Virus record (IMG/VR): IMGVR_UViG_3300023184_000156
Span: 1-56,659 of that record
Reading direction: 5' to 3' (one strand)
Length of the DNA: 56,659 nucleotides
From: a virus
The notes under the pieces were generated by a model. That model did no database searches and was not told the DNA's origin. It worked only from the letters and a program-made list of their open reading frames with translations. The first letter of the stretch is position 1. Each line of letters opens with the position of its first letter. The translations under genes and the position numbers were made by a program. Of the stretch, positions 23,415 through 34,752 are shown in pieces.

Positions 23415-23920
23415 GATTCATTCCCGTCAAATTGTATACTATATATTGTACCACCCGTGCTTAATTGGACCTCAAGTTGCTCGTCATTATTTAAACCAAT
23501 AGCCTCTATCACTAAGTTTCCAGAGTCATCAACATAAACGTTTGTACCATCTAAACCATTTCCAATATTTGGAGTTTTTTGATTAAAACTAATAGAAAAT
23601 CCAGAAAAATATTTATCTGAGGTTTTTTGTAATCCTAAAATATTGTTTGGGTTGTATGACTGTTGTATTGATCTAATATTTTTTATTGGCTGATAGGATA
23701 TATTTTGACCATTAATAGTATCATTTCTTGCTATATTTATTAATTCTTGCCCACCAATATTTTCAAATATTAAATCAGCCATTTGCTCTGTTGGCACTGA
23801 GTCATCATCAAATAAAACAATATCTGGTGTAGCAGTTTTAATTAAATTTGCATTAGAAGATGCAAGCATTTGATTTATGCTTAATGGTGTATTTGGCGTA
23901 GGTGATAGACTATTTGACAT
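23411..23920 (-). CDS. Small tail-tip protein
   Basis: 169 residues from the ATG at 23920, chosen because GTGAGG lies 6-7 bases before it; a GTG four codons earlier is weaker. Polar, Asn/Ser/Gln-rich, with a short beta end (LEVQLSTGGTIYSIQF). It sits between the giant tail-tip protein and the fibre gene; a structural linker is likely, but I recognise no family. Confidence 0.6.
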   Translation of the reverse strand: MSNSLSPTPNTPLSINQMLASSNANLIKTATPDIVLFDDDSVPTEQMADLIFENIGGQELINIARNDTINGQNISYQPIKNIRSIQQSYNPNNILGLQKTSDKYFSGFSISFNQKTPNIGNGLDGTNVYVDDSGNLVIEAIGLNNDEQLEVQLSTGGTIYSIQFDGNES

Positions 23921-23921
23921 T

Positions 23922-26900
23922 TTATACCTCACTCAAATAAACGGTCATATCTGGACCATTAGCAGTTCTTGAATATTCTATATTATATACTACAAACCTA
24001 TCATTTTCAGTAGATATTAAATCTATGTTATCAGAATTTTTATAATTAATATTTACAATATCCCCCAATTGAAGAGTTGGAATAGCAAATAGTTTTAAAC
24101 CTACAGATTTTTTAGGTGTCATAACTTTATTAATAATCCAACCCATCAATGCTTCAGCATCATCTTGGGTTTGTATGTATGGAGTATCTATTGAAAATTC
24201 ATTTTTTCCATAAATTAATCTACTTAATTTAATTTGATCGTATTTATCTTTTTCAACTAACGGAGAATAGGTTAATGAATTACCTTGGAATGGTGGATCT
24301 GAAAGATTGCCACGTTTTTTAAAATATTCATCAACAGACAATTCATGAGTAGTATCTTGTGTAAATGCAATTCCTTGAATTCTTAAATAATTTCCAGTTG
24401 TTTCATCTAGGTTAATTGCAGAATCTGTTGAGTTAAAAATTAAAAATTCTGCTCCATAAGAGTCTGCATAGAATCCAGACGTAGTATAACTTTTAATTCT
24501 ATTAAATGTTGGTGATAATTGAGCATAGAGTGCTGGATATGCACGGTCATATTTAATATTAAAATATGCACACTCTCTCATAATTGATCCAAACTCTTCA
24601 AAATACATATTATATTTTGGTGGTTGTTGTGCGCTAATGCCAGATAAATAAGTTGATTGAACAATTCCGCTCATTGCATATTTTCTAAATGATTCATTAA
24701 TACTAACTTCTTTATCTCCAAATGCAGAAGATAAGGTTTCTCCTGGTAGAACATTAGAATTTTGAGAATAGTTTTCTGATAAAGCATAGATATTTTCAAA
24801 CATACATCTTGAAGATCCACGGGTAAATAAAGCCATATTATTATAAATTGGGAGTGGGTCTGTATCATCTACAACCTGAACTATCTGATTATTAATATAT
24901 AGAAAAAATCTTCTAGTGCTTCCTATATCTTGGTATTCTACTGATAAATCGTATACTGTTGAATTTTCTTCTCCAGATACTCTGTATTGACCTGCAAATT
25001 TTCCATCGTCTACTAGAATTTTACTAAGACCGCCCCATAGTTTTACTGGAATTGCGTTAGTAGAAGAACTTTCTTTTTTAATTTTATAAAATATTATATT
25101 ATTAATTGATATATCAGATTGATTATTTTTATCTAAATTTAAATATGACTCTACATTGTTTTCTGTTAAAGCAACAATTTCAAAATAGTAGCCATTGTTT
25201 GTTTCTGGATTTAACATAACTGCTAAACCTCCAGACCCACCACCAATGCTTATACTTTGGTTTGGCTGAACTCCGCTAATTTGATAATATGGCATGCTTC
25301 CAATTGGTGTTTGACTTCTAGTTTCACTATTTTCAACTTTACCAACTATCCTTATTCTTGTTCCAAAGTGTTTATATGCACTATTTAAATTTTTGTATAC
25401 ATAGGAAACAAAATCAATTGGTGTTTCTGTGCTTTTAAAGGATGGTCCATTCATAACTAAAGCAGAAGATTGAATTGTTCCAGACTGAGTTGACTTTAAA
25501 CTATTTACTTCTGTTTCTGTAAAATAACTTGTAGCCATATAATTTTTAATAATACTATTTCTAGATGTTTGTCTTGCCAAAACATTATTTACTCCTGCTG
25601 CGCCAGTTGTAGTTGAGGGTAGTGTAGGGTTGATTTCTGTTGTAAACAAGTATCCTGACTCCATGTTACATCCACGAACATTATCATTATTAGACCAATA
25701 AGAATTTATTCCAGCAAAATGTGGCGCAACTTGTGTACCAAATTGACCACGACCATGCTCATAAACTGCCCCTGGCTGTAATCTTGCTATAGAACCAATT
25801 GATTCGTAGTATGGTGTTGAAAAAATACGAATTAATCCAGTTGGATATATTTTTCCATTAAATGGAAGTGATGCAAAATATTTTTGATATTCTTGATTAT
25901 TTGAAATCCAAACATTTCCAGTTCCTGTAATATTAAACTGTGCTGCATCATATCTAATTATTTCACCATTAGAATATAAATACCCTTGATATCTTGTTAG
26001 CCAATATACGTTTTCTCCAATATCAATAATGTTATTTGTTACTACTCCACCAACTACTTTTGGCAGTTCGCTAGATAGATCAGAGTTTAATGGCATTGCC
26101 CCTAAAACATAATTACTTTGTTTTGATGCTAATTCGTTTACTGTTTTTGTTGAAGTGGTTCCAGAAGCCTCCCACAGCAATACTGGTTTGTATATCCAAG
26201 TTTTATCTTTATCAATCATTGATGATTGTTTAATTGATCCATAGGATCTTTGAATATACCTAGTCGTATAACTTATCTTTCCATCATTAAATATTTTTTT
26301 ATCTTCACTGCTTGCAGAAATAATGTTTGGTATGTTTGATGTTGTTTGATTTTCAATAATTCCAGATACAGATTGATTATTGTTTCCAAGTAACTCTATA
26401 TCAATGCTACGCATTTCTTCTGTTGGCATTAAATAGTCTTTACTCATTACTATAAAATTATTATACTCATCAAAAAACATTGCTGTTTGTGTTGATATTG
26501 CAAGTTGATTTAATACTTCTGCAACATTTTGATCAGGGGCAATAAAAAAGTAAGGTATAACTGGATCATTCTCATTATCAACTCTTTTAAAAGAATAATT
26601 AGTAAATCCAATATAATCTAATAATAGTGATATAGCATAACTTAATGAAACCTCTGTAACCAACATTCTTGGAGCAGGCATTGATTCTAAAAAGAAATAA
26701 AAATCTCTTAGTTCTAAAGATAGTGTTCCACCAGTTACATCAGACTGTGGCATTCCTTCTGAGTATAATGTTTTTATTGGTACAGAATAATCTGATCCAT
26801 CTACATTTAAAATTTGTTCATAAAAATTAAATTTAATATTTTTTCTTAAATAATCTTTAATAATACTATTTATATTATTAGGATTAAAGGCTTGTTCTGC

Positions 26901-28238
26901 ATCAAATATAGAAATAGAACCAGTGGAGGCTAATAGTTGACCAACTGGCAAAGATGTGTTACCAATATCAGAAAGAGATTTCTTTACTTGATACTCAATA
27001 ACATCATTAGATATGTCTACAACAAGTCTTGGAGACATCTCAATTAAATCAAATGTAGACTCATTTTTATTCATTAACTCTACAACAATTCTAATTCCAC
27101 GAAGATACTCAAACTCTCTATATCTAGATTCTGTGGTTACTGGATCAGAAAATGGCACTGGGGATACAAGATCTTTAGCAAAATTGGTTTGTGAATTAAC
27201 TGATTCAGAACCAAGACTCCAACCATACTGTGGAATAAAAGTTTCATAATCAGATGTGATGTCATTCCAAACAAAAAATGTACCAATACTGGATTGATTT
27301 TCTATAACTAGGTAAGCATATCCATTTATTGACTGTTCTGGTAAAAGCGTTTCTGATGAATAGGTTTCTGCAAATACAAAATTTTCTTTAAAAGTATCTG
27401 GAATAATTAGTCCATACTCTAATTCTACATATCCATCTGGCTGAATTATTTGAGTTCCATCTGACCTTGTTGAATTTTCATTAAATGAATAGGCATCTAC
27501 CCAATTATTATTTTTTAAGTATTGTATTTTCCATCTTTTTGGCGTTGTTTTATTAGTATTTCCATAAAGTGGGTCTGGGTTCGTTGATGAAAAATTAGTA
27601 AAATTTGTTAAGTCTACTGTTCCAACATTGGTTTGCATTTTAACTACAAGCCTATTGGCTGGAACATCTTCTTTATATACTACAAATGGAACTGCATCAT
27701 CTATGTAAAATAAACCATTTAATATATTTCTTGCAATTCCACGCTCTACGCTATCTTCTTTTCTGTATGAGTTCCAATATTTAAATTGATCATATCTAGA
27801 AGACATGTAGTATCTTGGTCTTTGTGCTAAAAATGCTCCAGAATTTGCAAGGTATTGCTTATTGTTATAAAAAAATAAAGGTTTGTTAATTCCTGATCTT
27901 GGTCTAAATGGTTTTAAGCAATCTTCTAATGAATACAATAACTTTCGTTTTTGTTCTATAGATGTAAATTGTTGAGGCAAATCTTGATTATCTACCCCGC
28001 CATCTATAGATATTTCAGAGTCTGTTGCGTCCGTATAATAGTCGCCTTCATCCAATTGATCAAAAGATGATGGAAGGGTTTGATATTTTGCCTCTGAACC
28101 AATTGGTCTGTATCTGTAATTGCCAACATAAAAAATGTTATCTGGCATATTCATATTCCATTCAGCCAAGACTAGGGATCTTGTTTGAATTGTTGCAGAT
28201 GTTTCAAAGTGGGTCTTTAATGCTTCACTAACAAACAC
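23922..28238 (-). CDS. Large tail-tip/hub (minor tail) protein
   Basis: 1438 residues, GTG start with GAGGT 6 bases upstream. The N-terminal part (FETSATIQTRSLVLAEWNMN) resembles siphophage tail-hub proteins. A hub core at about 430-640 includes YSLSYAISLLLDYIGF-like and MFFDEYNNFIVMS motifs. A LamG/concanavalin-like region follows at about 900-1180. The last 150 residues (LFAIPTLQLGDIVNINYK, ending MTVYLSEV) match the hub C-terminus seen in many phage baseplate proteins. It probably closes the distal tail and holds receptor-binding parts. A host-wall hydrolase motif was not evident. Confidence 0.75.
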   Translation of the reverse strand: MFVSEALKTHFETSATIQTRSLVLAEWNMNMPDNIFYVGNYRYRPIGSEAKYQTLPSSFDQLDEGDYYTDATDSEISIDGGVDNQDLPQQFTSIEQKRKLLYSLEDCLKPFRPRSGINKPLFFYNNKQYLANSGAFLAQRPRYYMSSRYDQFKYWNSYRKEDSVERGIARNILNGLFYIDDAVPFVVYKEDVPANRLVVKMQTNVGTVDLTNFTNFSSTNPDPLYGNTNKTTPKRWKIQYLKNNNWVDAYSFNENSTRSDGTQIIQPDGYVELEYGLIIPDTFKENFVFAETYSSETLLPEQSINGYAYLVIENQSSIGTFFVWNDITSDYETFIPQYGWSLGSESVNSQTNFAKDLVSPVPFSDPVTTESRYREFEYLRGIRIVVELMNKNESTFDLIEMSPRLVVDISNDVIEYQVKKSLSDIGNTSLPVGQLLASTGSISIFDAEQAFNPNNINSIIKDYLRKNIKFNFYEQILNVDGSDYSVPIKTLYSEGMPQSDVTGGTLSLELRDFYFFLESMPAPRMLVTEVSLSYAISLLLDYIGFTNYSFKRVDNENDPVIPYFFIAPDQNVAEVLNQLAISTQTAMFFDEYNNFIVMSKDYLMPTEEMRSIDIELLGNNNQSVSGIIENQTTSNIPNIISASSEDKKIFNDGKISYTTRYIQRSYGSIKQSSMIDKDKTWIYKPVLLWEASGTTSTKTVNELASKQSNYVLGAMPLNSDLSSELPKVVGGVVTNNIIDIGENVYWLTRYQGYLYSNGEIIRYDAAQFNITGTGNVWISNNQEYQKYFASLPFNGKIYPTGLIRIFSTPYYESIGSIARLQPGAVYEHGRGQFGTQVAPHFAGINSYWSNNDNVRGCNMESGYLFTTEINPTLPSTTTGAAGVNNVLARQTSRNSIIKNYMATSYFTETEVNSLKSTQSGTIQSSALVMNGPSFKSTETPIDFVSYVYKNLNSAYKHFGTRIRIVGKVENSETRSQTPIGSMPYYQISGVQPNQSISIGGGSGGLAVMLNPETNNGYYFEIVALTENNVESYLNLDKNNQSDISINNIIFYKIKKESSSTNAIPVKLWGGLSKILVDDGKFAGQYRVSGEENSTVYDLSVEYQDIGSTRRFFLYINNQIVQVVDDTDPLPIYNNMALFTRGSSRCMFENIYALSENYSQNSNVLPGETLSSAFGDKEVSINESFRKYAMSGIVQSTYLSGISAQQPPKYNMYFEEFGSIMRECAYFNIKYDRAYPALYAQLSPTFNRIKSYTTSGFYADSYGAEFLIFNSTDSAINLDETTGNYLRIQGIAFTQDTTHELSVDEYFKKRGNLSDPPFQGNSLTYSPLVEKDKYDQIKLSRLIYGKNEFSIDTPYIQTQDDAEALMGWIINKVMTPKKSVGLKLFAIPTLQLGDIVNINYKNSDNIDLISTENDRFVVYNIEYSRTANGPDMTVYLSEV

Positions 28239-28239
28239 T

Positions 28240-28869
28240 TTAGACCTCTTCCAGCATTACCGATATATTCCAAAGATCATGATTGCTTCCGCCCCGTTTT
28301 ACAACTGAATAATTAAAATCAGAAAAATAAACCTGAATTATTTGATTGTATTTTCCTAAATTATTAAATGCTGCATCATTATCTCCAAAATTTTTGTATT
28401 TATCATATGCTAAAAACATCCAGAATGGACCTTGATGATTTTCATACCAATCTAATATTTCTACGCCACCTGCGCCACCATCTGATGTAAATTCATTTGT
28501 TGTTCCTTTACTTGATGATATGCCAGTTGCATTAAAATCTGCCAACTCAGAATATGCACGGGAAGGTAGATTATTCCAAGAAACACTCATCGTAAGTTTA
28601 TCTGCAATATGATAGGACCTCATACGACCATTAATTGTTCTTTCACGTTTTTCTATTCTTTCTGAATTAAATGACATTTCTGACCTATTATGATCTGATA
28701 AAATTAAAAATTGATTAATGCCACCTGTGGTAAGGTTTGAAACTGCCCCTATTTCTTGTCCTGTGGGGACATAAAGACCGTCAACAAGAGTTCCAGCATT
28801 CTCTGACCAAAGAATTCCCTGTGGTCTCTGATAGCGCTTTCTGCCTGAAACGTATGCTGCGGTTGCCAT
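28240..28869 (-). CDS. Distal tail protein-like
   Basis: 209 residues. It follows the tape measure directly, the place of the distal tail (Dit) protein in siphophages. Beta-rich with Trp/Tyr-rich segments (GPFWMFLAYDKYKNFG about 150-165) and an Arg-rich patch (RIEKRERTINGRMRSY, about 71-86). GAGGGG precedes its ATG. The Dit assignment comes from position; sequence alone shows only a structural protein. Confidence 0.65.
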   Translation of the reverse strand: MATAAYVSGRKRYQRPQGILWSENAGTLVDGLYVPTGQEIGAVSNLTTGGINQFLILSDHNRSEMSFNSERIEKRERTINGRMRSYHIADKLTMSVSWNNLPSRAYSELADFNATGISSSKGTTNEFTSDGGAGGVEILDWYENHQGPFWMFLAYDKYKNFGDNDAAFNNLGKYNQIIQVYFSDFNYSVVKRGGSNHDLWNISVMLEEV

Positions 28870-31800
28870 TATGCCCCTCTTTGAGTCTTAATTCTTTGGT
28901 TATCAATTTGTCTAATTTGTGTCATAACAGTTCTTGCAATGTCATCTGGATTAGACTCAGATTTAACGTTAACATTTAGACTATAATTATACACTGAAGA
29001 ACTACCATATGAGCCATCATTTACTTTATTAAGATTATTTACTCCAAATGAGTCAACAGCATTTTTACGAACAACAAATTCTCCAGGTGTAAGCATTGCT
29101 GGAATTGTGTCGGTACCTTTAGAGTATCCTCCAGAAACATAATATTTAGGAACCATACCACCAGAAGCCATCCCAAACATTCCCTTTAGCATACCTGCTG
29201 CTCTTGGACTAAGACCCTGACTTGTTATTGCCTGATCTGCAAAATACTGTTCTGCCTGTCCTGCAGATATAAATTTACTTGCAATTATTTCTGGAGACAT
29301 AGATTCAACTTTTTTTGTAATACTTGATGCTATAGCGTCTACCTGTGCTGCTGGCACAACTTGTGATGAACTAGTAGTTATGCTTGTAATCTTTTTTGCT
29401 AATGGAGTAGAAAATGCTTTTGCTGCTGCTGCTGCAACTTCGTCTAAAGCCCTTCTTAATGCATCAGCATCTCCTAGTGCACCCTTTAAAACATTTCTTA
29501 AAAATGAATCACTTTTAATATCAATGTTTTCATTTTGTGCAAGATCTAAAGCCTTAATAGATTCATTAATTTGTGATTTTGTTAAACCTAAATATGTAAT
29601 TTCTTCTTTTCTTTTTTCAATTGTTTTTTCTAAAGCAGACTTCATTTCATTTTGAGTATTAATATTTTTTTGAATTGCATCTTTTTGAAGGTTTAACGGA
29701 TCTAATTGATCTCTTTGAATTTTGGCAATATCAAGTTGTAGTTTTTTATTTTCTTTTTCTAATTTATTTCTACCAAGTAATGCAATTCTTGAATCTCTAG
29801 ATGTTGATAAAGAATTTGTCATACTTTCATTAATAAATGCTGATTGTCTTGCTCTTGCTTCTTGTGCAATTACTGCAGCAGCAGAAATATCTCCACGAGT
29901 AAGAGCATCGGCAAGAGTTAATCTTTCTTTTTCAGATGCGGCAATTTCTTCATTAATATCTCTTACTTTTCCTAATGCCTCAATCTGCAAGTTGTACTGC
30001 TCATTAATTTGATCTTCTTTAATTGCTATTTGATCAATTAAATATGAATTAGATTTAATTTTTGTTTCAATTGGTGTAACTGAAGTTTCTGTGATTAAAT
30101 CAAGTTGTTTATTTACATTTTTTAATAGTTCTTCTTGTCTTTCTATTTCATCATTATATGCTTTAATTTTTGGTGCATTTTGCATATCAATAAGTTGTTC
30201 TTGAAGGTTAATATAATCTTGTGCCTGTTTTAGCACATCTAGTTGTGTTTTTGTTTTTTTATCTTCTGTCTTATTTAAATCCTGATATGTTTTATTTAAT
30301 CCTTTATTTAAAGATTCTTGTAATTTAGTTGCATTAGCAATTGCTTTAGCAACATCTGATCTAACTGCTGCTGCTCTAATTTGAGCATCAACATCTTTAG
30401 GATCATCTGCGGCAATCCTTAAAGCACCCAACGCTGCCATAGATACTGCGGCTCCAACTGCTGCTGCCTGTAAAAGTAAAATTTTATCTTTAACATCATT
30501 AATTTTAATAGCATTTTTTGCAAGTTCTGAATCCATTTGATTTAATGCAGCGTTTAATAATAATGTTTGCTGTGTTGCATTTGGAATCTGAGTTATTAGG
30601 GTATCCATTGTTTTAGCAAATGAATTATTAAACTCTTCTCCAGTTATTATTCCATTTTTAAACATTCCAGACAATCCGTTAAAGAAAGTTTTAAGTAATG
30701 TTCCTGAATTTTTCAACTCTGCTTCTATTTTTTTGCCAGGAACTATCGATGATACCCATCTTCCAGAGTCATTTAATACCATTTTCTTTTCAAGATTTTC
30801 ACTAATAAATTTAGGTAAGGCTGCTAGTTTTCTAGTAATTTCATTTTGTAGATCTGTATTTAATACGTTAACATCTATATTTTTAAAGTCAACCTTTAAA
30901 CTTGTTTTACCAGCCTCTTCTTGAATTGCTCTAAGAATTAAAGAAACTTGATCTTTTGTAAATCCTTTTCCAAGTAGTTCTTGACCTTTTACTTTTAATG
31001 CAGTAATTGCATCATTATTTGATAATTTAGAAACAGCCTCTATTGTAGATGCAAATTCTTTAAATGTATCTGATGCTTTAAATTTGTCAAGTGCTTCTCT
31101 TGTATTTTTATCAACAGTTAGTTGTGGCTTAGTAGTTTCTAGTCCAGTCTTTGTAGGAATAACTCCAAAATAATCACCTAAACTTTGAATTTGTTCTTTT
31201 GTATTTTTTATAGCATCGCCAAATGCTTCTAATTGTTTTCTTTCTCTTTCTCTTGCCGCATTAACTAATTTAATAATTCCAATACCAGCAGTCAGTGCTA
31301 ACCCAACTCCACCAAAAGCAAACTTAAATTTACCTATAAAACTAAGTAAACTCTTTGGAAGTATTTGTAAAATACTAGAAAATGCAAATGCCACTCCACT
31401 AATTTTGAATATAACCTCTGATAATTTTCCTAAGTTTCCACCTGCCATTGATGCAATACCCGCAAGTGATGTTAAAGCAAAAGTGCTGCCCATTATTTTA
31501 CTATTTAAATTTCCTAGTTTTTGAGCAGAGGCAGTTAATAGTTGTGATTGTCTTTGTTGCTGAAGATTTATAAGGTTTTCTCTATTTACCCTTGCTTTTG
31601 AAACTGTTTCTGATAAAGATATTTGTGGACCAGATGGTTTTTTAGGTTGAGCACTTGTTGTACCTGGAAGAAATAATCCAGATGATGTTTGAACCATATT
31701 TGATCCAAGTTTTTGTCCCACTCTTTGTGCATCATCTACGTATTCTTGTGCTCCAATAACAAAGCCTCTTGCAATATCTGCACCAACTTTTGCAGTTTCT

Positions 31801-34727
31801 TTTGATGGCGATGCAACTTTTGCTTGATTCATTACACCTTTTGTAATATCTTTTGTAATGGCTTTTGTTATTTTTTCTCCAACATCACCAAGATACGGAG
31901 ACATTTTTTTTGTTAACTCTTCTGCACTTGCAGTAATAGATGTTGTAATATGAGACATTGTTGCAACTTCCCACTCATTTAACATTGGATTTAATGTTTG
32001 GAATGACCTAACAGTTTTTCCTTTGCTTTGAGATAGTCGTTCTGTTTGTTTAAACATTTCTGAATTTTTTTCCGCAGCAAATTTTTGTGCTGCAGTTCTT
32101 GTTCCTCTGTATGATCCTGCAAAGGTTGTTCTTCCAATTCCGCCTAAAGATCCAGATCCTACACCTACTGGACCCACCGTTCTAATTTGATTAATAGCAT
32201 TTTCAAGTGCAACATCAATATCTTTTCCAGCAACCTGTATTCCCTTTGCTGCTTCACGAAGTGCTGGTACAACTATTTCTTCAAGATCTGCATCTTTGAT
32301 AAATTCTATTCCAGATTGATTTAATGCATCTGTTGCTGTTTGTGCAAAAAGATCTGCTATCGTAGACCATTCTTGTTTAAATTTAGGACTATTAAGACCA
32401 ACCTTAATTTCTCTTGCAATAACAGCAACTAATGGAGCCATTGATGACCCACCTGCTTGACCTAAATATCTAGAAACATCTCCAGTTGCAACGCCTTTTC
32501 CACCTAATTGCCCCATAAGTGTATTAATAGATTCTGGCAAAAACATTGTTGCATTTTTAAATCCCTTACCAAGTTCGTATCCAGGAATATTATTTGCAAT
32601 CATTCCTTGAATTAAAGGAGCATACTTCTTTGCCATATCTGTTGGAATAACTGCTTCTCCTGGAGATAGCATTGCTGGAACAACATCTCCTGCACCCTTT
32701 GGTCCTGGTACTGAAACAATACCACTTGCTAATTTTTTACCGCCTCTTGGTGGCAGCATCATTCCAGGATTATTAAACATAAAGTTCTGACCTGCTCTTG
32801 CAGCACCTTGATATGCAATAATTAATTTATTAAGTGCTTCTGCTTCAGCAGTAAATTGTTGTGTTAGTCTTGCATGTGACTGGTCTAATGAGTGTGCGGC
32901 GGCGGCTGCTTCTAGTTGTTCAGTATTTAGATATTGTGTTTGTTGCCCTAAAATCTCTGATTGACCACTTAGCCTTAAATATCCATGCCTTAATATCATT
33001 GCACCTTTAACTGCGTTAGCAAGTAAGTTAGCAAGTAGACCAAATGTCATTAAGAATATAGGTCCAACAGCCCCAATACCAACAGTTAAGATAGTTATAA
33101 CACGCTTAGTACTATCTGATAAGTTTCCAAATTTTTCTAATAATCCACCAACAAATTCTACAATTGGAGTTGCTGCTTCTAGAAATGCTTTTCCAACTGG
33201 GATAAGTGCAACCTTAAGATCTTCAACACTCTTTTTAAATTTATTCATTGCAGAGTCTGCAGTCATTCCTAATTCTTTTTCAGATAAAGCAGAAAGTTCT
33301 TCTACTGATGAATTGGCTAAATCAAGAACACGAGAAGCCTGATTTCCATCTTTTGCTACGTTAGCAAATAATGTTGACAAACGAGCAAACTGAAACTTAC
33401 CAAACATTTGCTCAATTGCTTGTGCCCTATTAAGTGGATCTAATTTATTTAAAGCATTTGCAAACTCAATAACTGTTGTTTTTAAATTGCCTTTATTTTT
33501 AGTAACAATTGCATTTGCATTAATACCAAAACTAGCAAGCATGTCTGATGCTTTTTTAGTTGGATTAATTAATGCTGCAAGACCAGATTTAAGCGCATTT
33601 GCACCTTCTGATGCATTAATGCCACCCTCTTTCATGGCTGCAATAAAGAATGTTAAATCTTTTACATCTCCACCCAATTGTTGAATAACTGGTGCTACTT
33701 TTGGAATAGCAGTAGTAATATCATCAAGAGATACAACTGTCTGGTTTTCTACTGCGTTTAAAAAGTTAATAGAATCTGCAAGTTTATCAGATGACATTCC
33801 AAAGGCATTTTGTAAAGAAATAGTTGTTTCAAGTGCTTTTTGACTATCAATTTGACCAAGAACAGAAAGACGTGTTGCTTCTGTAGTTTGACGTTGTAAG
33901 TCTAAACCTTGAAAACCCGCTGCTGCTGCTTCTGCAGCCAAACCAACTGTTTGAGAAACAGCAATACCATATTTAGTAAACTGTTTTCCAAGTTCTGTAA
34001 TATTGTCTAAGGCAAGTTTTGTTTCTTCTGTTGGTGTAAATAAGTCTCCATAAACCTTTTTAAATTTAAGGGCTTGCGCTTCCATTTCCATGAATGTTTT
34101 TGTAGCGGCAGATCCAACAATAGATAAAGGTATTGTAAAGCCAACCATAAGTTGGCGACCAGCCCATTGTGTATTTTTACCAAAATTTAATAAATTAGTA
34201 CTGCCTTGTTTCATTAATTGATTAAACAATGCTTGTTTTTGTGCTGCTATGGCTGTTCTTGTTCCATAGTCTTGCATATTAAGAGAGGTAGGTCTAATCG
34301 CAATTGCTTCCATTGCTCCATTAGCATTACGACCCATTTTAATATATTGGGTTTGTAGTGTTTTTACACGTTCTTCGGCTACCTTGCCAATTGTGTCAAA
34401 TTCTGTTCTAAAAAGTCTTCCAAATGTTTTTGTAGATGCACCAGCATAGCGGAAGTATTCCCGCATTGAAAACTTATTTTTTTCTAAAGAGTTAGTAAAA
34501 GACTCTGCGCTTGTTCTTACAGTTCGAAGTTCTGCAGAAAAGGCACCAATTGAATTAATACTACCAATTAGATTTTTCTGCAGAGACTTCTGAGCAATTG
34601 CTGCTGATTCGCTAGACCTAGCGATAGAAGAGTGAAACTGAGATATCTGTCTCTGTAAAGCCTTTAGTTGTGCTAACGCTGCAGACGTATCTATATTTAC
34701 GCCAATATTAGCATTAACATCAGCCAT
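28869..34727 (-). CDS. Tail tape measure protein
   Basis: 1952 residues, the longest gene. The N-terminal 500 residues hold the TP901-type tape measure core (for example FIAAMKEGGINASEGANALK). Hydrophobic stretches lie near residues 540-570 and 1095-1165, the usual membrane-entry segments. Long coiled coils (about 1300-1800) follow. The block PAMLSPGEAVIP recurs near the C-terminus as PAMLTPGEFVVR, a duplicated tape-measure motif. At about 0.15 nm per residue, a tail of roughly 0.29 micrometre would be predicted, a long non-contractile tail. GAGAAGGTG lies before the ATG. No lytic-transglycosylase motif was recognised. Confidence 0.95.
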   Translation of the reverse strand: MADVNANIGVNIDTSAALAQLKALQRQISQFHSSIARSSESAAIAQKSLQKNLIGSINSIGAFSAELRTVRTSAESFTNSLEKNKFSMREYFRYAGASTKTFGRLFRTEFDTIGKVAEERVKTLQTQYIKMGRNANGAMEAIAIRPTSLNMQDYGTRTAIAAQKQALFNQLMKQGSTNLLNFGKNTQWAGRQLMVGFTIPLSIVGSAATKTFMEMEAQALKFKKVYGDLFTPTEETKLALDNITELGKQFTKYGIAVSQTVGLAAEAAAAGFQGLDLQRQTTEATRLSVLGQIDSQKALETTISLQNAFGMSSDKLADSINFLNAVENQTVVSLDDITTAIPKVAPVIQQLGGDVKDLTFFIAAMKEGGINASEGANALKSGLAALINPTKKASDMLASFGINANAIVTKNKGNLKTTVIEFANALNKLDPLNRAQAIEQMFGKFQFARLSTLFANVAKDGNQASRVLDLANSSVEELSALSEKELGMTADSAMNKFKKSVEDLKVALIPVGKAFLEAATPIVEFVGGLLEKFGNLSDSTKRVITILTVGIGAVGPIFLMTFGLLANLLANAVKGAMILRHGYLRLSGQSEILGQQTQYLNTEQLEAAAAAHSLDQSHARLTQQFTAEAEALNKLIIAYQGAARAGQNFMFNNPGMMLPPRGGKKLASGIVSVPGPKGAGDVVPAMLSPGEAVIPTDMAKKYAPLIQGMIANNIPGYELGKGFKNATMFLPESINTLMGQLGGKGVATGDVSRYLGQAGGSSMAPLVAVIAREIKVGLNSPKFKQEWSTIADLFAQTATDALNQSGIEFIKDADLEEIVVPALREAAKGIQVAGKDIDVALENAINQIRTVGPVGVGSGSLGGIGRTTFAGSYRGTRTAAQKFAAEKNSEMFKQTERLSQSKGKTVRSFQTLNPMLNEWEVATMSHITTSITASAEELTKKMSPYLGDVGEKITKAITKDITKGVMNQAKVASPSKETAKVGADIARGFVIGAQEYVDDAQRVGQKLGSNMVQTSSGLFLPGTTSAQPKKPSGPQISLSETVSKARVNRENLINLQQQRQSQLLTASAQKLGNLNSKIMGSTFALTSLAGIASMAGGNLGKLSEVIFKISGVAFAFSSILQILPKSLLSFIGKFKFAFGGVGLALTAGIGIIKLVNAARERERKQLEAFGDAIKNTKEQIQSLGDYFGVIPTKTGLETTKPQLTVDKNTREALDKFKASDTFKEFASTIEAVSKLSNNDAITALKVKGQELLGKGFTKDQVSLILRAIQEEAGKTSLKVDFKNIDVNVLNTDLQNEITRKLAALPKFISENLEKKMVLNDSGRWVSSIVPGKKIEAELKNSGTLLKTFFNGLSGMFKNGIITGEEFNNSFAKTMDTLITQIPNATQQTLLLNAALNQMDSELAKNAIKINDVKDKILLLQAAAVGAAVSMAALGALRIAADDPKDVDAQIRAAAVRSDVAKAIANATKLQESLNKGLNKTYQDLNKTEDKKTKTQLDVLKQAQDYINLQEQLIDMQNAPKIKAYNDEIERQEELLKNVNKQLDLITETSVTPIETKIKSNSYLIDQIAIKEDQINEQYNLQIEALGKVRDINEEIAASEKERLTLADALTRGDISAAAVIAQEARARQSAFINESMTNSLSTSRDSRIALLGRNKLEKENKKLQLDIAKIQRDQLDPLNLQKDAIQKNINTQNEMKSALEKTIEKRKEEITYLGLTKSQINESIKALDLAQNENIDIKSDSFLRNVLKGALGDADALRRALDEVAAAAAKAFSTPLAKKITSITTSSSQVVPAAQVDAIASSITKKVESMSPEIIASKFISAGQAEQYFADQAITSQGLSPRAAGMLKGMFGMASGGMVPKYYVSGGYSKGTDTIPAMLTPGEFVVRKNAVDSFGVNNLNKVNDGSYGSSSVYNYSLNVNVKSESNPDDIARTVMTQIRQIDNQRIKTQRGA

Positions 34728-34752
34728 GTATCACACCTTCTCTAATATATAA